57,549 bases of DNA from a virus. Location of the stretch: the IMG/VR virus record IMGVR_UViG_3300025000_000120, positions 1-57,549 of that record, one strand, 5' to 3'. The notes beneath the pieces are model-generated. The model was not told the origin of the DNA. It saw nothing but the letters and a program-made list of their open reading frames with translations, and did not search any database. Positions 10,001-17,619 of this stretch are shown here, piece by piece (within the stretch, counting starts at the first letter, position 1; each line of letters begins with the position of its first letter). A program made the position numbers and the translations under genes.

Positions 10001-10988
10001 TATAAACATCAAGACAATGTTTAGCTATGGCTCCAAGCTCAAAGTCTATTTGGGACATTAGGATTTGATATTCTTTTGGCGGTATCTTATTGCCCGATGG
10101 TTTGACATCTATAAGTCTTCGTATAACACCAGACTTAGCATCGGTGATTTTTACCGGCTTATTAGTACCCATGAACAAGAAGGCGTTGAATCGAGTGGTA
10201 TATGACGGCTTATATAATTCCCTAACACTCATTTCTTCGTGGGATACAATAGAGTTTAGTTTGGTGTTATCCTCAATCTTTGATAGGTCGCCATCATGCT
10301 GAATCGCCACAAGCGGGTTAGATTTAAATGCTTCTGTCGAGAAGGTGTTACCTGAAGCAGTAAGCGCTTTGGCTTCGAAGGTGACATAATATCCCATAAA
10401 TAACTTTTGAATGATGTTAAGTATCGTTGACTTACCAGAACCCATTTCTCCATAAAGGACAATAAACTTTTGGATATCTTTTGAATCGCCTGAAACAATA
10501 GCGCCAATTGCCCACTCAAGCTTTTCACGCTCTTCTGGATCATAGAGCGTCCCAATGATCTTGTCGTAGCTATCAATCTTTCCTTTCTCTAATGGATAAT
10601 TTAATCGTTTGCTAACATAGTCTTTTTTATTAACCGTAGTATTAGCAAATGTTAATTGAGTATCCAGTTGCTGGGCATTGTCAGAAATATGCCCAATGTA
10701 ATTTCTAAACTCTGCCCACGAGTTACTAGAGAAATCGCTCATTAACTTTACATTGATTCGATTATCGCTTTTAGCAGTAAGTTCTTTTTGATGCACAACA
10801 AGTTTACCATCTACTAATCTTTGAACGTCATACTCATCGGTGGACCACATTCCTCGATCCTCATCCCAGATAGCATAGAATGATCTTCCTCTAACCATTA
10901 AATCTTTAGATCGACACACTTTAAAATCTGGGAATAATTCTATGACACTATTCTTTGCAGCCCTTTCTTTGATTTGATAAAAATCCAC
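7083..10988 (-). CDS. Fused SF3 helicase, prim-pol and family-B DNA polymerase
   Basis: About 1301 residues from a GTG start. An upstream ATG would force translation of the iteron region and is rejected. Positions below count from that upstream ATG; subtract 49 for the GTG start. Residues 200-440: D5/SF3 helicase, Walker A GEMGSGKST at 229-237, sensor FMGTNKP near 321. Residues 500-640: primase-polymerase, IDFD near 551-554 and SGNGLHLHY near 584-592. Residues 740-900: DEDD proofreading exonuclease, FFDVE, GFNCRRYDN and YCINDVMATE. Residues 980-1200: family-B palm, IDVGAMHPS (motif A), LKTALNAAYG (motif B), KTDS (motif C). One polypeptide thus covers unwinding, priming, synthesis and proofreading. 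Confidence 0.85.
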   Translation of the reverse strand: MDFYQIKERAAKNSVIELFPDFKVCRSKDLMVRGRSFYAIWDEDRGMWSTDEYDVQRLVDGKLVVHQKELTAKSDNRINVKLMSDFSSNSWAEFRNYIGHISDNAQQLDTQLTFANTTVNKKDYVSKRLNYPLEKGKIDSYDKIIGTLYDPEEREKLEWAIGAIVSGDSKDIQKFIVLYGEMGSGKSTILNIIQKLFMGYYVTFEAKALTASGNTFSTEAFKSNPLVAIQHDGDLSKIEDNTKLNSIVSHEEMSVRELYKPSYTTRFNAFLFMGTNKPVKITDAKSGVIRRLIDVKPSGNKIPPKEYQILMSQIDFELGAIAKHCLDVYRDLGKNYYSSYRPIDMMMQTDIFYNFVECNYDIFKEQDGVSLAQAYAMYKTYCDEALIEYKAPRHKFREELRSYFKTFSEVMRVAGLQVRSYYSGFLGDKLKIVPPVKEEPPNSLLIDCTESIFDTMCAKCPAQYANDQGTPIAKWSEVRTKLNKLDTHQVHYVKVPDNHIVIDFDLKDETGTKSLSKNIDTASKWPATYTELSKSGNGLHLHYIYDGDVTKLSRIYSDDVEVKVFTGNSSLRRKLSTCNNIPVATINSGLPLKEEVMINFDAVKSEKGLRALIKRNLKKEIHPSTKPSLDFIQKILEDAYSSGLAYDVTDMRPSVLAFANNSNNQSDYCVKLVSKIKFKSEEASIPSSDYISDGLVFFDVEVFPNLFVVVWKAVGRDPVRMINPTPADIESILNFKLVGFNCRRYDNHMLYAAYIGYDNAQLYTLSQRIISGSANCMFSEAYGISYTDVYDFASAQNKMSLKKWEIKLGIHHHELGLPWDKPVDPSLWIKVADYCINDVMATETTFNHLSGDWAARQILAELSGLTVNDTTNTHTTKIVFGTNGKPQNELVYTDLSVMFPGYKFENGKSTYRGIEVGEGGFVHGEPGMYANVPVIDVGAMHPSTIEALNYLGPYTKKYSELKQARIAIKHKDLETLKTLLDGRIIPFIKDSQSDNPKFTLKDVSNGLKTALNAAYGLTFARFDNPFKDPRNIDNIIAKRGALFMVDLMFAVQERGFQAAHIKTDSIKIPEATPEIIEFVMQFGKKYGYDFEHENTYEKLCLVNNAVYVAKYSQDEKINGRDAGTWTTTGAQFSQPYVFKTLFSREPIEFEDTCETKSVTTALYLDMNENLPEDEHNYHFVGKVGSFCPIQIGHGGGILLREKDGKYNAASGTKGYRWLESEVVKVLGKQDAVSHSYYMGLVNAAVTDISKFGDYEWFISDDTSRYAVLPCGSTKFTSCLNCPDFDGANLGTCQLGYENLPI

Positions 10989-11021
10989 ATCTCCGCCCTC
11001 TTCTCTCCCCCACTGTCTACC

Positions 11022-11292
11022 TGTTACACTTGTTACGTTTTGAAACACATTTATAAACTTTCTATATATTAATTTTTCTCTTATAAAGGTTAGTGATTTT
11101 TTTTGTTTTCGTAACAGAAAACCCGCAAAGCCCACTCCCCCTAAGGCTAAGGCCTGTTACACTTTTTTTTAAAAACGTCACAACTGTCACAAAAACGTCA
11201 CACTTTTTGCCTTTTTTCGCCCTTTTACACAATTTCTTCAAATATCCAATTTTCAAAAACGTAACAAGTGTAACAAAAACGTCACACTTTTT
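11022..11292. repeat. Iteron cluster, candidate replication origin
   Basis: Between the polymerase start and the ligase stop. A 20-base word TGTTACACTTGTTACGTTTT occurs at 11022-11041 and as an exact inverted copy at 11256-11275. A variant with C for A in each half (GTCACAACTGTCAC) is at 11172-11191. Extra half-sites are near 11155, 11191-11208 and 11276-11292. A tract repeats with an 84-base period (11172 and 11256). An AT-rich tract lies at 11049-11090. The layout is typical of initiator-binding iterons beside a melting region; origin function is inference. Confidence 0.55.
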
Positions 11293-11301
11293 TCACCCAT
11301 T

Positions 11302-12243
11302 TTACACAATTCCCTTGAATATTGGACAATTTAGTGATACCATCCCCTTCTTATTTTTAGACTCACCAAAGGATTCCATGTCAACTAACCTACCTAAATA
11401 TGCTTCTCGGTTAGCCCAAATCTCCTCACGCTCCATAATATTTAACCCGGAACCAACACTAACGGCGTGTCCTTTGTAGTCGACAATCAATGATCCAAGC
11501 ATACCCTTAAGTTTACCATCCCCTTCACTAAATGCTATGATCGGTAGAATATGGTCCTTACTCTGTTTAACTTTCAGCAAACCATTGGACCGTTTGAACT
11601 CGTACTTACCATACAAAGTATTCAGCATAACGCCTTCAAAGCCGCGATCCCAGATCTCCTGAGCGTACCCCATTATCTCTTCGTCCGTAGAAGCCACGCC
11701 TAAGATTGGCACAGATCTAATATACTTGAACTTAAAGATCGAGTTGAATGTGGGTTCCACTTTCCTCATAAAGTAGTCGTACGTACCCTGGTCTGTCAGT
11801 AATAAACTAAAGCTCGGGTCCTTCAAAATAGAACAAATATAGATCTTCCTAGCCACTGCGGGTTCTCCACGACCATCAGTTAATACTCCTAATCTGAAGA
11901 ACTCAGCTACCGGAATAGCATCAAATATGTTGAACGTTAACCCACGCTTCATACCTTTAGTAGACGCTATTGCATTAGTAGCCTGACGTAACTCAAGAGC
12001 ATTAGAATATGACCCCATGGCTAGTAACTCTCCATCATATACCATGTTATCTGGAAGATGCAATGCTTCCTGTCTGAGGTCAACTAATCCAGTGTCCTCG
12101 ATACCAGTCCTACTATAAAACTTAGGAGCTCCATCTTTCTTTATCAGTAGGCGTCGTACGCCATCTAATTTTTCAGTAACGATATATGGGCCTTTGTTCT
12201 TACCCTTACTAAATTGTTTTCCTAGCATGACGCCTACGTCCAA
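11302..12243 (-). CDS. ATP-dependent DNA ligase
   Basis: A 313-residue protein with nucleotidyltransferase motifs: motif I EKLDG with the adenylated lysine at 25, motif III YDGELL near 69, motif IV GFEGVML, and motif V LLKVKQ. The start is a TTG behind GAGGTG. The length fits small phage ligases that lack accessory domains. It seals nicks during replication and sits beside the probable origin. Confidence 0.85.
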   Translation of the reverse strand: MDVGVMLGKQFSKGKNKGPYIVTEKLDGVRRLLIKKDGAPKFYSRTGIEDTGLVDLRQEALHLPDNMVYDGELLAMGSYSNALELRQATNAIASTKGMKRGLTFNIFDAIPVAEFFRLGVLTDGRGEPAVARKIYICSILKDPSFSLLLTDQGTYDYFMRKVEPTFNSIFKFKYIRSVPILGVASTDEEIMGYAQEIWDRGFEGVMLNTLYGKYEFKRSNGLLKVKQSKDHILPIIAFSEGDGKLKGMLGSLIVDYKGHAVSVGSGLNIMEREEIWANREAYLGRLVDMESFGESKNKKGMVSLNCPIFKGIV

Positions 12244-12265
12244 AGTAGTTCACCTCATCCTTCAT

Positions 12266-12607
12266 TTATAATAATGGTTTTAATACTATTGTTTTTGGGA
12301 GGGACTTATTTAATCCATCCAAGAATCTTTCAGTAACCGTAAGATCATACTTTGCAAAATCCTTTGGTGGAAGTTCTATGCTTTCTACACTAATTCCTAC
12401 TGGTAAATTAAGCATTGGTTTATCTTCCAAAATTACTTCACTATTCTCTATCCAAATCTCATCAAGAATTGTATCCTTGCCGTGAGCTTTTAACTCATCT
12501 AAGAATCTTTGAATAACTTGAAGTTCGTCCAATTTAAAATTCTCAGTGGGCCATTTAACTACATCCTCACCATCATACGCTGGGGATACATAAAATATAA
12601 ACGGCAA
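12266..12607 (-). CDS. Hypothetical protein with an internal repeat
   Basis: A 113-residue protein from a TTG start behind AGGAGGTG. Two related segments (IQRFLDELKAHGKDT and TERFLDGLNKSLPKT, about residues 33-47 and 91-105) suggest an internal duplication. No family recognised. It lies just upstream of the ligase in the same transcript. Confidence 0.6.
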   Translation of the reverse strand: MPFIFYVSPAYDGEDVVKWPTENFKLDELQVIQRFLDELKAHGKDTILDEIWIENSEVILEDKPMLNLPVGISVESIELPPKDFAKYDLTVTERFLDGLNKSLPKTIVLKPLL

Positions 12608-12613
12608 AACAGT

Positions 12614-12703
12614 TCACCTCCTAGTTATCCATGCCGCTAATAACCTACAATATATATTACAGCTTACGGAGTATGTCGTACAACCATTACAAGGAAACCT
12701 CAA
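12614..12703 (-). CDS. 29-residue Cys-rich micropeptide
   Basis: An open frame from TTG, eight bases behind GAGGGTGA. The product holds C-x2-C and two more cysteines, so it may bind zinc. It fits exactly between the neighbouring genes. Supported by SD site and packing only. Confidence 0.4.
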   Translation of the reverse strand: MRFPCNGCTTYSVSCNIYCRLLAAWITRR

Positions 12704-12709
12704 AGTACT

Positions 12710-12898
12710 TCACCCTCTCATAGTGTAATCCGCATTACCCTTAGTGTAACAACCACAATTACCAGGATGACATTTGTGATTATCACACGTAGCTTTATCT
12801 AAGATACATGAAAAAGCACATCTATCCTCGCAATCGTGACAGCACTCAACAATATCGCGTCTTGCCGGTCGAAAGATACTTAACAATTTTTTAAACAT
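12710..12898 (-). CDS. Small Cys-rich protein
   Basis: A 62-residue protein with a basic N-terminal helix followed by nine cysteines in short-spaced pairs. It is likely zinc-binding or disulphide-rich. ATG start behind GAGGTG. No named family. Confidence 0.65.
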   Translation of the reverse strand: MFKKLLSIFRPARRDIVECCHDCEDRCAFSCILDKATCDNHKCHPGNCGCYTKGNADYTMRG

Positions 12899-12907
12899 AG
12901 ATTCACC

Positions 12908-13492
12908 TCATCGCCCATAATAGTTCTCTAACAAATATGCATTCAATTGATACCACAATTCAACCTTTCGTTGATCTTGCTTGGCGTGATTTAGTGGAAA
13001 TAGACTTCCTTGACCGTTGCGACGATATGTCCGATCATTGACTTCCCTTAATATCCGATCCACATTCAGATCCCCGTCAATCGCGGTCCACACTTCGTCC
13101 GTAAACTTACTCAATCCAATATTACCCATCATGTCCCAAAACCATTTGGTCATAGGCATGTTGCCATATTGGTCAGCCATAATACTCTCGCATCTATACG
13201 CTAACGCTACTATTAATTCTAGCATGGAGCATTCGTCATTAAAATATTCGCATACATAGCGGATGTTATTCTCATCGCAAAATCTCTCACGTAAATTCGT
13301 TCCTTCATATGCCCGATTGTCATCATTAGGCACTGTCCAAGAGAAATACGTATCTTCGAGCTTCTTCGTGAGTAGAGTATAGCTTCGAGTAGATTGGTTG
13401 GTATTGATTAAGTCACAAAACCAGAAGTGATATGCACTTATCAGTTCGTTCTTAGACATTATGACCGGCTCAGTAAACTTCTTACTTCGCAT
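12908..13492 (-). CDS. Conserved phage protein of unknown function
   Basis: A 194-residue protein with the blocks FSWTVPNDDNRAYEG, ECSMLELIVALAYRCE, WFWDMMGNIGL and LWYQLNAYL. I recall this pattern as a widespread uncharacterised phage family. It is soluble and mostly helical. It lies in the operon between membrane-anchored proteins and the ligase. A GGGGAGGAG site lies 11 bases before the ATG. Confidence 0.7.
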   Translation of the reverse strand: MRSKKFTEPVIMSKNELISAYHFWFCDLINTNQSTRSYTLLTKKLEDTYFSWTVPNDDNRAYEGTNLRERFCDENNIRYVCEYFNDECSMLELIVALAYRCESIMADQYGNMPMTKWFWDMMGNIGLSKFTDEVWTAIDGDLNVDRILREVNDRTYRRNGQGSLFPLNHAKQDQRKVELWYQLNAYLLENYYGR

Positions 13493-13497
13493 TTATT

Positions 13498-14076
13498 TTA
13501 AGTCTCCTCCCCTGAGACTACTACTGAGAATTTCTTATCTAAGAAAACGATCTCGTAGTCAGTCTGTAGTATTTCATTACGTACGTACACTGCGTGAGTA
13601 TCTCTTGCATCCACACCAAAATATGAATGCACATCGCCAACCAATACCATGTGGTTAGTAACTTCATCTGACTGATCATCACATAATATTCGATCCTTAC
13701 CGTAGTAATATAGGATCTCCTTCTCGTGATCGTCACATTCAAATGAGAATGCTTGAGTTGATATCACGTATGGATATGGATTAACGTCACCATTAATGTT
13801 ACTGTCTTCCTCCTCCGCGTCTTCCTGCTGAGTGTCGTATCGTTTAGCCAAGCCAGTGTATTCTTTCCGCATGAGCCTCAGTTTACTAACCTGGCCTGTA
13901 ATACTGCCTTCTGGATCTCCGTGATCCGCAGAAACACGAGCCTTAGACCCCAGCTCAATATCATCCAGTCGCTCCTGTACTCGTTCTTCAAAGGAGTCTT
14001 TCAAAGCCATGTTAGCGCCGATTACCCCAAAACCAAAACCTAGTGCAAATATAAGTACGCCTTTAAATACCGTCAT
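13498..14076 (-). CDS. Membrane-anchored conserved phage protein
   Basis: A 192-residue protein with an N-terminal hydrophobic anchor (about residues 4-24), a charged linker, and a C-terminal domain starting near NPYPYVISTQAF with EILYYYGKDRILCDD. This domain looks like one I have seen in many gut phages, with no known role. Its start overlaps the end of the next upstream gene. Confidence 0.65.
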   Translation of the reverse strand: MTVFKGVLIFALGFGFGVIGANMALKDSFEERVQERLDDIELGSKARVSADHGDPEGSITGQVSKLRLMRKEYTGLAKRYDTQQEDAEEEDSNINGDVNPYPYVISTQAFSFECDDHEKEILYYYGKDRILCDDQSDEVTNHMVLVGDVHSYFGVDARDTHAVYVRNEILQTDYEIVFLDKKFSVVVSGEET

Positions 14077-14407
14077 TGTTTAAAACCTCTTCCTTTTCTG
14101 TAGTTACTCTTTTTACACGGGGTTTTTTCTCAACGGGTGACTTTATTGCATTAATCTCAGCATTTACACGTGCAATTTCAGCTCTCGTTCGCACTCTATA
14201 ATCTGAATGATCATTAATCATCGCAGCTTCCCGTTCCTGGTAATATGTTTTAAGGTCTAATTCCCTCTCGTCATACTCTGCTTTAATACATGCGTCCCTG
14301 TCAGCATCGATTTGGTTAAGTTGCTTGGCATAGAGCACATACATACTTCCCGCACCAGCAACTATACCAATACCAATCCCGATTAATACCAATCCGATCT
14401 TATTCAT
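14063..14407 (-). CDS. Membrane-anchored coiled-coil protein
   Basis: A 114-residue protein. A glycine- and isoleucine-rich transmembrane helix (residues 5-25) is followed by a charged coiled coil and a basic tail. It resembles an Rz/spanin in outline only; a spanin is not expected for a Gram-positive host and the gene is far from the lysis genes. Function unknown. Confidence 0.6.
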   Translation of the reverse strand: MNKIGLVLIGIGIGIVAGAGSMYVLYAKQLNQIDADRDACIKAEYDERELDLKTYYQEREAAMINDHSDYRVRTRAEIARVNAEINAIKSPVEKKPRVKRVTTEKEEVLNNDGI

Positions 14408-14408
14408 T

Positions 14409-14669
14409 TTAATACGTCCTTTCTATAAAATCATAGTAACCATCTTCCTCTTCACCTTCCCGAGGAAATACTACTTCATAAGTAACATCCACTTCCGTTT
14501 GAGATTTAAAATAGAATGTTCCTCGTTTTTGCTTGCACCATAATAACCTACTAGGAGACATGACTCTGAATATATCTATGACTGGGCGTCCCTCTTGGTC
14601 AATAAGCATGTTGTCATACGGATCGTAGTACCAAGAATTAATAATCGGCCGATCATTAACTCTATTCAT
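14409..14669 (-). CDS. Tandem paralog 1 of a small phage family
   Basis: An 86-residue protein with the shared pattern NMLIDQEGRPVIDIFRVMSP followed by a W-C-K element and YEVVFPREGEEED. It is closely related to the next two genes upstream, so this is a local triplication. The start overlaps the end of paralog 2. Confidence 0.65.
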   Translation of the reverse strand: MNRVNDRPIINSWYYDPYDNMLIDQEGRPVIDIFRVMSPSRLLWCKQKRGTFYFKSQTEVDVTYEVVFPREGEEEDGYYDFIERTY

Positions 14670-14934
14670 TTAAGTACATCTGCTCGCGTTCGTATACATA
14701 TAAATCAGGATCTAAAAAGTAGTAATAATCCTCTTCTTCGCCTTCGCGTGGAAATACCACCTCGTATTGGATACCCTTATCTAAATGGCAATCAAAGTAA
14801 TATGTCCCTCTGTGAAGTTTACACCATGCATATTTAGCTGGCGACATAATCTTAAACACATCAATAAAAGGAGTACCTTCCTCATCTATAAGATAATTAT
14901 AATACTCCATATAATAGAAGGATTTAGTTTCCAT
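14662..14934 (-). CDS. Tandem paralog 2 of a small phage family
   Basis: A 90-residue protein. I choose the ATG at 14934 because the longer frame upstream is only the shadow of paralog 3 in another frame. The shared core is NYLIDEEGTPFIDVFKIMSP, a W-C-K element and YEVVFPREGEEED. The start lies inside the last codons of paralog 3. Confidence 0.65.
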   Translation of the reverse strand: METKSFYYMEYYNYLIDEEGTPFIDVFKIMSPAKYAWCKLHRGTYYFDCHLDKGIQYEVVFPREGEEEDYYYFLDPDLYVYEREQMYLNE

Positions 14935-15169
14935 AACGGCTATCTTCCGCGTCATGATATACCAGCACAACAAGATTCCCATGATTATCCCAAACGGACG
15001 TGCTTTGTTTATGATTCTTAAACACCGCCAACCTTGCGGGAGATACGATTCGATGTATGTCATAAATTACTTTCCCGCACTCATCGATCATATAATTCAT
15101 ATCGGCGTCATAATGTAGCTCCGTAATATCAAACGCGCCATAACCCCTACTTGTTTTTACAGCAGCCAT
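14924..15169 (-). CDS. Tandem paralog 3 of a small phage family
   Basis: An 81-residue protein with the core NYMIDECGKVIYDIHRIVSP. It is the most divergent of the three tandem copies and lacks the REGEEED ending. The ATG at 15169 follows AGGTG; the upstream ATG has no SD site. Confidence 0.6.
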   Translation of the reverse strand: MAAVKTSRGYGAFDITELHYDADMNYMIDECGKVIYDIHRIVSPARLAVFKNHKQSTSVWDNHGNLVVLVYHDAEDSRYGN

Positions 15170-15191
15170 AGTTATACCACACCTACCCATA

Positions 15192-15302
15192 TCAATGTGT
15201 CAGAAGATATCTTATCATAACATAAATAAGCCAACGCCCACCAATACAGTCGGCTAATGCGTCTAATCCAGTATGTGGTTTTGCTACTTTAACCTTCCAC
15301 AT
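15192..15302 (-). CDS. 36-residue small protein
   Basis: An open frame from an ATG overlapping the stop of the upstream gene (TAATG), with GGAGGT eight bases before. Basic start and hydrophobic C-terminal half. Not recognised; supported by coupling and SD site. Confidence 0.5.
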   Translation of the reverse strand: MWKVKVAKPHTGLDALADCIGGRWLIYVMIRYLLTH

Positions 15303-15889
15303 TACGAAGCACCTCCCACTTTAACACCGCACATAGGACAATAATTAATTAAACATGACACGCCATTACTACTAGTTCCGTTCGGATCATACCCAAAAGC
15401 TACGAGTCTATTTGGATGTTGAATAGCTATGCCACGATCGTTGTCGTCAATAATGATTAAAGCGTGTCCACCGTTACAGTGGATGCACGGTTCGGAGGCA
15501 TGTAATATAGGTCTAACTTCGGAATCCCAAAGTTTACGCAACTCTTCTACGGACTCCGCCGATAATGTTTCTTTTTCTAAATGTTTAAGATCAAATGGAC
15601 CAACACCGTCTATATCCGGATACCTTGTTTTCGCCGGGCGATACAGATGACAATTATATCGTACTTCTTCGTACGAAGCCGGTTTGAACTGACAACGAGT
15701 AACCGCACACGTCTTGCAACTAGATAGTTCAGTTATTCGATCTGTAAATATCAACAACTCATCAATTGCATTAGCTGCAGAGTCCGCCATGTCGGATATA
15801 CGAATAGCACCAAAATCGGTGGGTAGCCCTTTGTGTTTTTTAGATATCAACCTCAATTCTTTGGATACGTCAATTGGTGACATTGACAT
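15302..15889 (-). CDS. Protein with C-terminal zinc-ribbon module
   Basis: A 195-residue protein. A central SSCKTCAVTRC cluster and a C-terminal CIHCNGG...INYCPMCG module are visible. The same module ends the gene at 18525-19046 (CIYCDGG...IDYCPMCG), so it is a shared mobile domain. I place the start at the ATG at 15889 because the longer frame would translate a hairpin leader (15899-15945) that is repeated elsewhere in non-coding DNA. Confidence 0.65.
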   Translation of the reverse strand: MSMSPIDVSKELRLISKKHKGLPTDFGAIRISDMADSAANAIDELLIFTDRITELSSCKTCAVTRCQFKPASYEEVRYNCHLYRPAKTRYPDIDGVGPFDLKHLEKETLSAESVEELRKLWDSEVRPILHASEPCIHCNGGHALIIIDDNDRGIAIQHPNRLVAFGYDPNGTSSNGVSCLINYCPMCGVKVGGAS

Positions 15890-15898
15890 TTTAAAATC

Positions 15899-15945
15899 CC
15901 CTTTCAAGACGCCCACAGGGCGGATTCCGGCTTTTGCCATGATGT
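15899..15945 (-). promoter_or_regulatory. Leader hairpin, copy 1 of 3
   Basis: Minus strand: CGCCC, loop TGT, GGGCG (15910-15922), then CTTGAAAGGGG as the SD site of the next gene. The same block with loops ACA and ACC precedes the genes starting at 27691 and 28300. It may be an RNA processing or stability element. Confidence 0.5.
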
Positions 15946-15957
15946 TTATTACCATCA

Positions 15958-16545
15958 TTAGATATCATTTGATTTGAATCCATTATTATCCATTCCCATA
16001 ATGATTGGAACTTGAACTCCATCTATAAGGAATATAATACTGTTACACCCATTGATTGATGTAAATGTATTTACTGCCTCGTAGATATACACCATAGCTT
16101 GCGTTGATCCACCTTTATACGCATCTATAAAATCATGCGATAGGTCGAGATAACCTACTCCACCTTCCTTAATTGAAAAATCCAAAACGCTAACACCTTT
16201 AGGCTCATCGGCAAGCATATCCCAAATAGCTTGCGGTGTAGTTTCTTTAATTGTTATAGATTTACCGATTAAATAACCTTGCTCATCGGCGTGATATATT
16301 GTTAAGTTAGTCATTATATCAGGATTAACCGCGATTGGTGTAGGTATTACAATTTCTGGTTTAATTACCGGATCAACACTTACTGGTTGTTGTACTACTT
16401 TTTCATCAACACTTACCGGCTCAATTTCTGTTATTGGCGTTTCTTTAATAACTGACGCAATAGGACTAGTAGGGATGTTTGATTTAGCGCAACCTATATT
16501 TGATAGCGCGATTAACATTATGGTGATTACTAATAACTTCTTCAT
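15958..16545 (-). CDS. GerMN-domain lipoprotein
   Basis: A 195-residue protein. A short signal peptide ends in a lipobox (S-N-I-G-C, cysteine at 19). A proline- and valine-rich linker follows, then a GerMN-like domain: LTIYHADEQG, GVGYLDLS, YEAVNTFTSINGC, IIFLIDG. GerM/GerMN proteins act at the cell surface during sporulation and germination in Firmicutes. A phage copy could modify the host envelope or exclude other phages; that is inference. Start behind AAGGAA. Confidence 0.7.
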   Translation of the reverse strand: MKKLLVITIMLIALSNIGCAKSNIPTSPIASVIKETPITEIEPVSVDEKVVQQPVSVDPVIKPEIVIPTPIAVNPDIMTNLTIYHADEQGYLIGKSITIKETTPQAIWDMLADEPKGVSVLDFSIKEGGVGYLDLSHDFIDAYKGGSTQAMVYIYEAVNTFTSINGCNSIIFLIDGVQVPIIMGMDNNGFKSNDI

Positions 16546-16566
16546 AGTATTCCTTTCAATATATGG

Positions 16567-16716
16567 TTATCGTCGTTCAAAATTGTTTTGATTTGAGTAC
16601 GCACAACCGGTTGCCGCATGTTGGACACATGTCGGATTCCTCAGTAAACATATTTTATCACAGCGTACACATTCGCAACGGTTTGGGCAATCGGGATTCA
16701 TTAGTATGTCAGTCAT
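16567..16716 (-). CDS. 49-residue Cys-rich small protein
   Basis: An open frame whose ATG overlaps the stop of the upstream gene (ATGA). Seven cysteines, including C-E-C-V-R-C, suggest metal binding. Not recognised. Confidence 0.5.
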   Translation of the reverse strand: MTDILMNPDCPNRCECVRCDKICLLRNPTCVQHAATGCAYSNQNNFERR

Positions 16717-16904
16717 TGCCCCGGTCGGTTTGCACTCCTCCGTCTACCGAGCAAACCTAAAAAGTCAGGATATAACAGATGTCCAATAGCGCCTATTACT
16801 AAGTCCTCAGACTCGCGCTTGGTTATTCGTCGCTTAGGAGCCTTAGGTGGGAGTTTCCCCGCCTTTGCTAATTTGGCTGTAGGGTTATGCTTGTGTTGAC
16901 CCAT
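16713..16904 (-). CDS. Small basic conserved phage protein
   Basis: A 63-residue, strongly basic protein beginning GQHKHNPTAKLAKAGKLPPK. I recall this start from many Firmicute phages, without a function. It may bind nucleic acid. The stop overlaps the next start. Confidence 0.65.
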   Translation of the reverse strand: MGQHKHNPTAKLAKAGKLPPKAPKRRITKRESEDLVIGAIGHLLYPDFLGLLGRRRSANRPGQ

Positions 16905-16905
16905 A

Positions 16906-17172
16906 TTAATTGGCGCTGGTAATTGAGTTGGATTTAGGATTAGACCTCTCGTTTAGCAAGTAGTTGGCCATGTCACTTTTGGAATCCGACTTAACTTCCC
17001 GCTTAGGCGTTATCGAAAACCACCGTACAGTCCGCAGTGGGATATGGCGATTCTGACCAGTAACCAATACCATCCAAAGCAGATCATTACCGGCTCTAAC
17101 TTCGGAGGCTTCAAACTCCTCCAAATATCCATCAGACCAACGTACTGACACATCTTTAATTTCTTGTTTCAT
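16906..17172 (-). CDS. Hypothetical protein
   Basis: An 88-residue protein with a beta-rich N-terminus (VRWSDGYLEEF) and a polar, serine-rich tail. ATG behind GGAGG. The start overlaps the stop of the zinc-binding gene upstream. Confidence 0.55.
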   Translation of the reverse strand: MKQEIKDVSVRWSDGYLEEFEASEVRAGNDLLWMVLVTGQNRHIPLRTVRWFSITPKREVKSDSKSDMANYLLNERSNPKSNSITSAN

Positions 17173-17606
17173 TTTAAATCCTCCTTCTTCTGACTATATT
17201 CATAGGCTCCAGTTGCAAAATTTCTTGAGTATTGAATTGGCTCGGATAAGTTAAACCCGGCATGTATGAGCAAGGACTCAACCCACTTTTGATCATTCCG
17301 AACAATATCAATTAATGGGACGTCGAGTTGTATAAGGTTATCCTCAACTTCACATCGTTTACCTCTAAGAAAATTAGGTATCTGGATATCTAATCCTACT
17401 TTTAACCCATCGATTATTGATTCCCCGGCATCTTGGGAATTATCAGGCTCACCAATATACTTTTTACATACAACTTCATGGTTGCAACCTATAATAACAA
17501 TGGCTTCGGTAATTTGACCATCACAATTATATAAAGCCTCATCATTTAGATAGGTCTTTACTTGACTACACTTATGGCAGCAACCTTTAAAGTTTATATT
17601 AATCAT
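17169..17606 (-). CDS. Hypothetical zinc-binding protein
   Basis: A 145-residue protein. CCHKC near residue 10 and a later C...CNHEVVCKKY arrangement look like a zinc site. The rest is not recognised. ATG behind AAGGGTGG. Confidence 0.55.
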   Translation of the reverse strand: MININFKGCCHKCSQVKTYLNDEALYNCDGQITEAIVIIGCNHEVVCKKYIGEPDNSQDAGESIIDGLKVGLDIQIPNFLRGKRCEVEDNLIQLDVPLIDIVRNDQKWVESLLIHAGFNLSEPIQYSRNFATGAYEYSQKKEDLK

Positions 17607-17619
17607 CTCGAACCACCCT

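Noticed and set aside
10989-11135. N-terminal extension of the fused polymerase from an upstream ATG
   Set aside because: The extension translates iteron DNA; a GTG with an SD-like site at 10988 begins the conserved-looking protein.
11093-11479. Plus-strand frame with repeated NVT-VTKTSHF segments, apparent repeat protein
   Set aside because: It is the translation of the iteron and tandem-repeat DNA on the strand opposite to all other genes, and it runs into the ligase gene.
14063-14407. Rz-type spanin
   Set aside because: Anchor plus coiled coil fits, but the gene is far from the lysis genes and the host appears Gram-positive.
14935-15063. Upstream part of the frame at 14662-15063
   Set aside because: It is a shadow of the overlapping paralog 3 gene in another frame; the ATG at 14934 is used instead.
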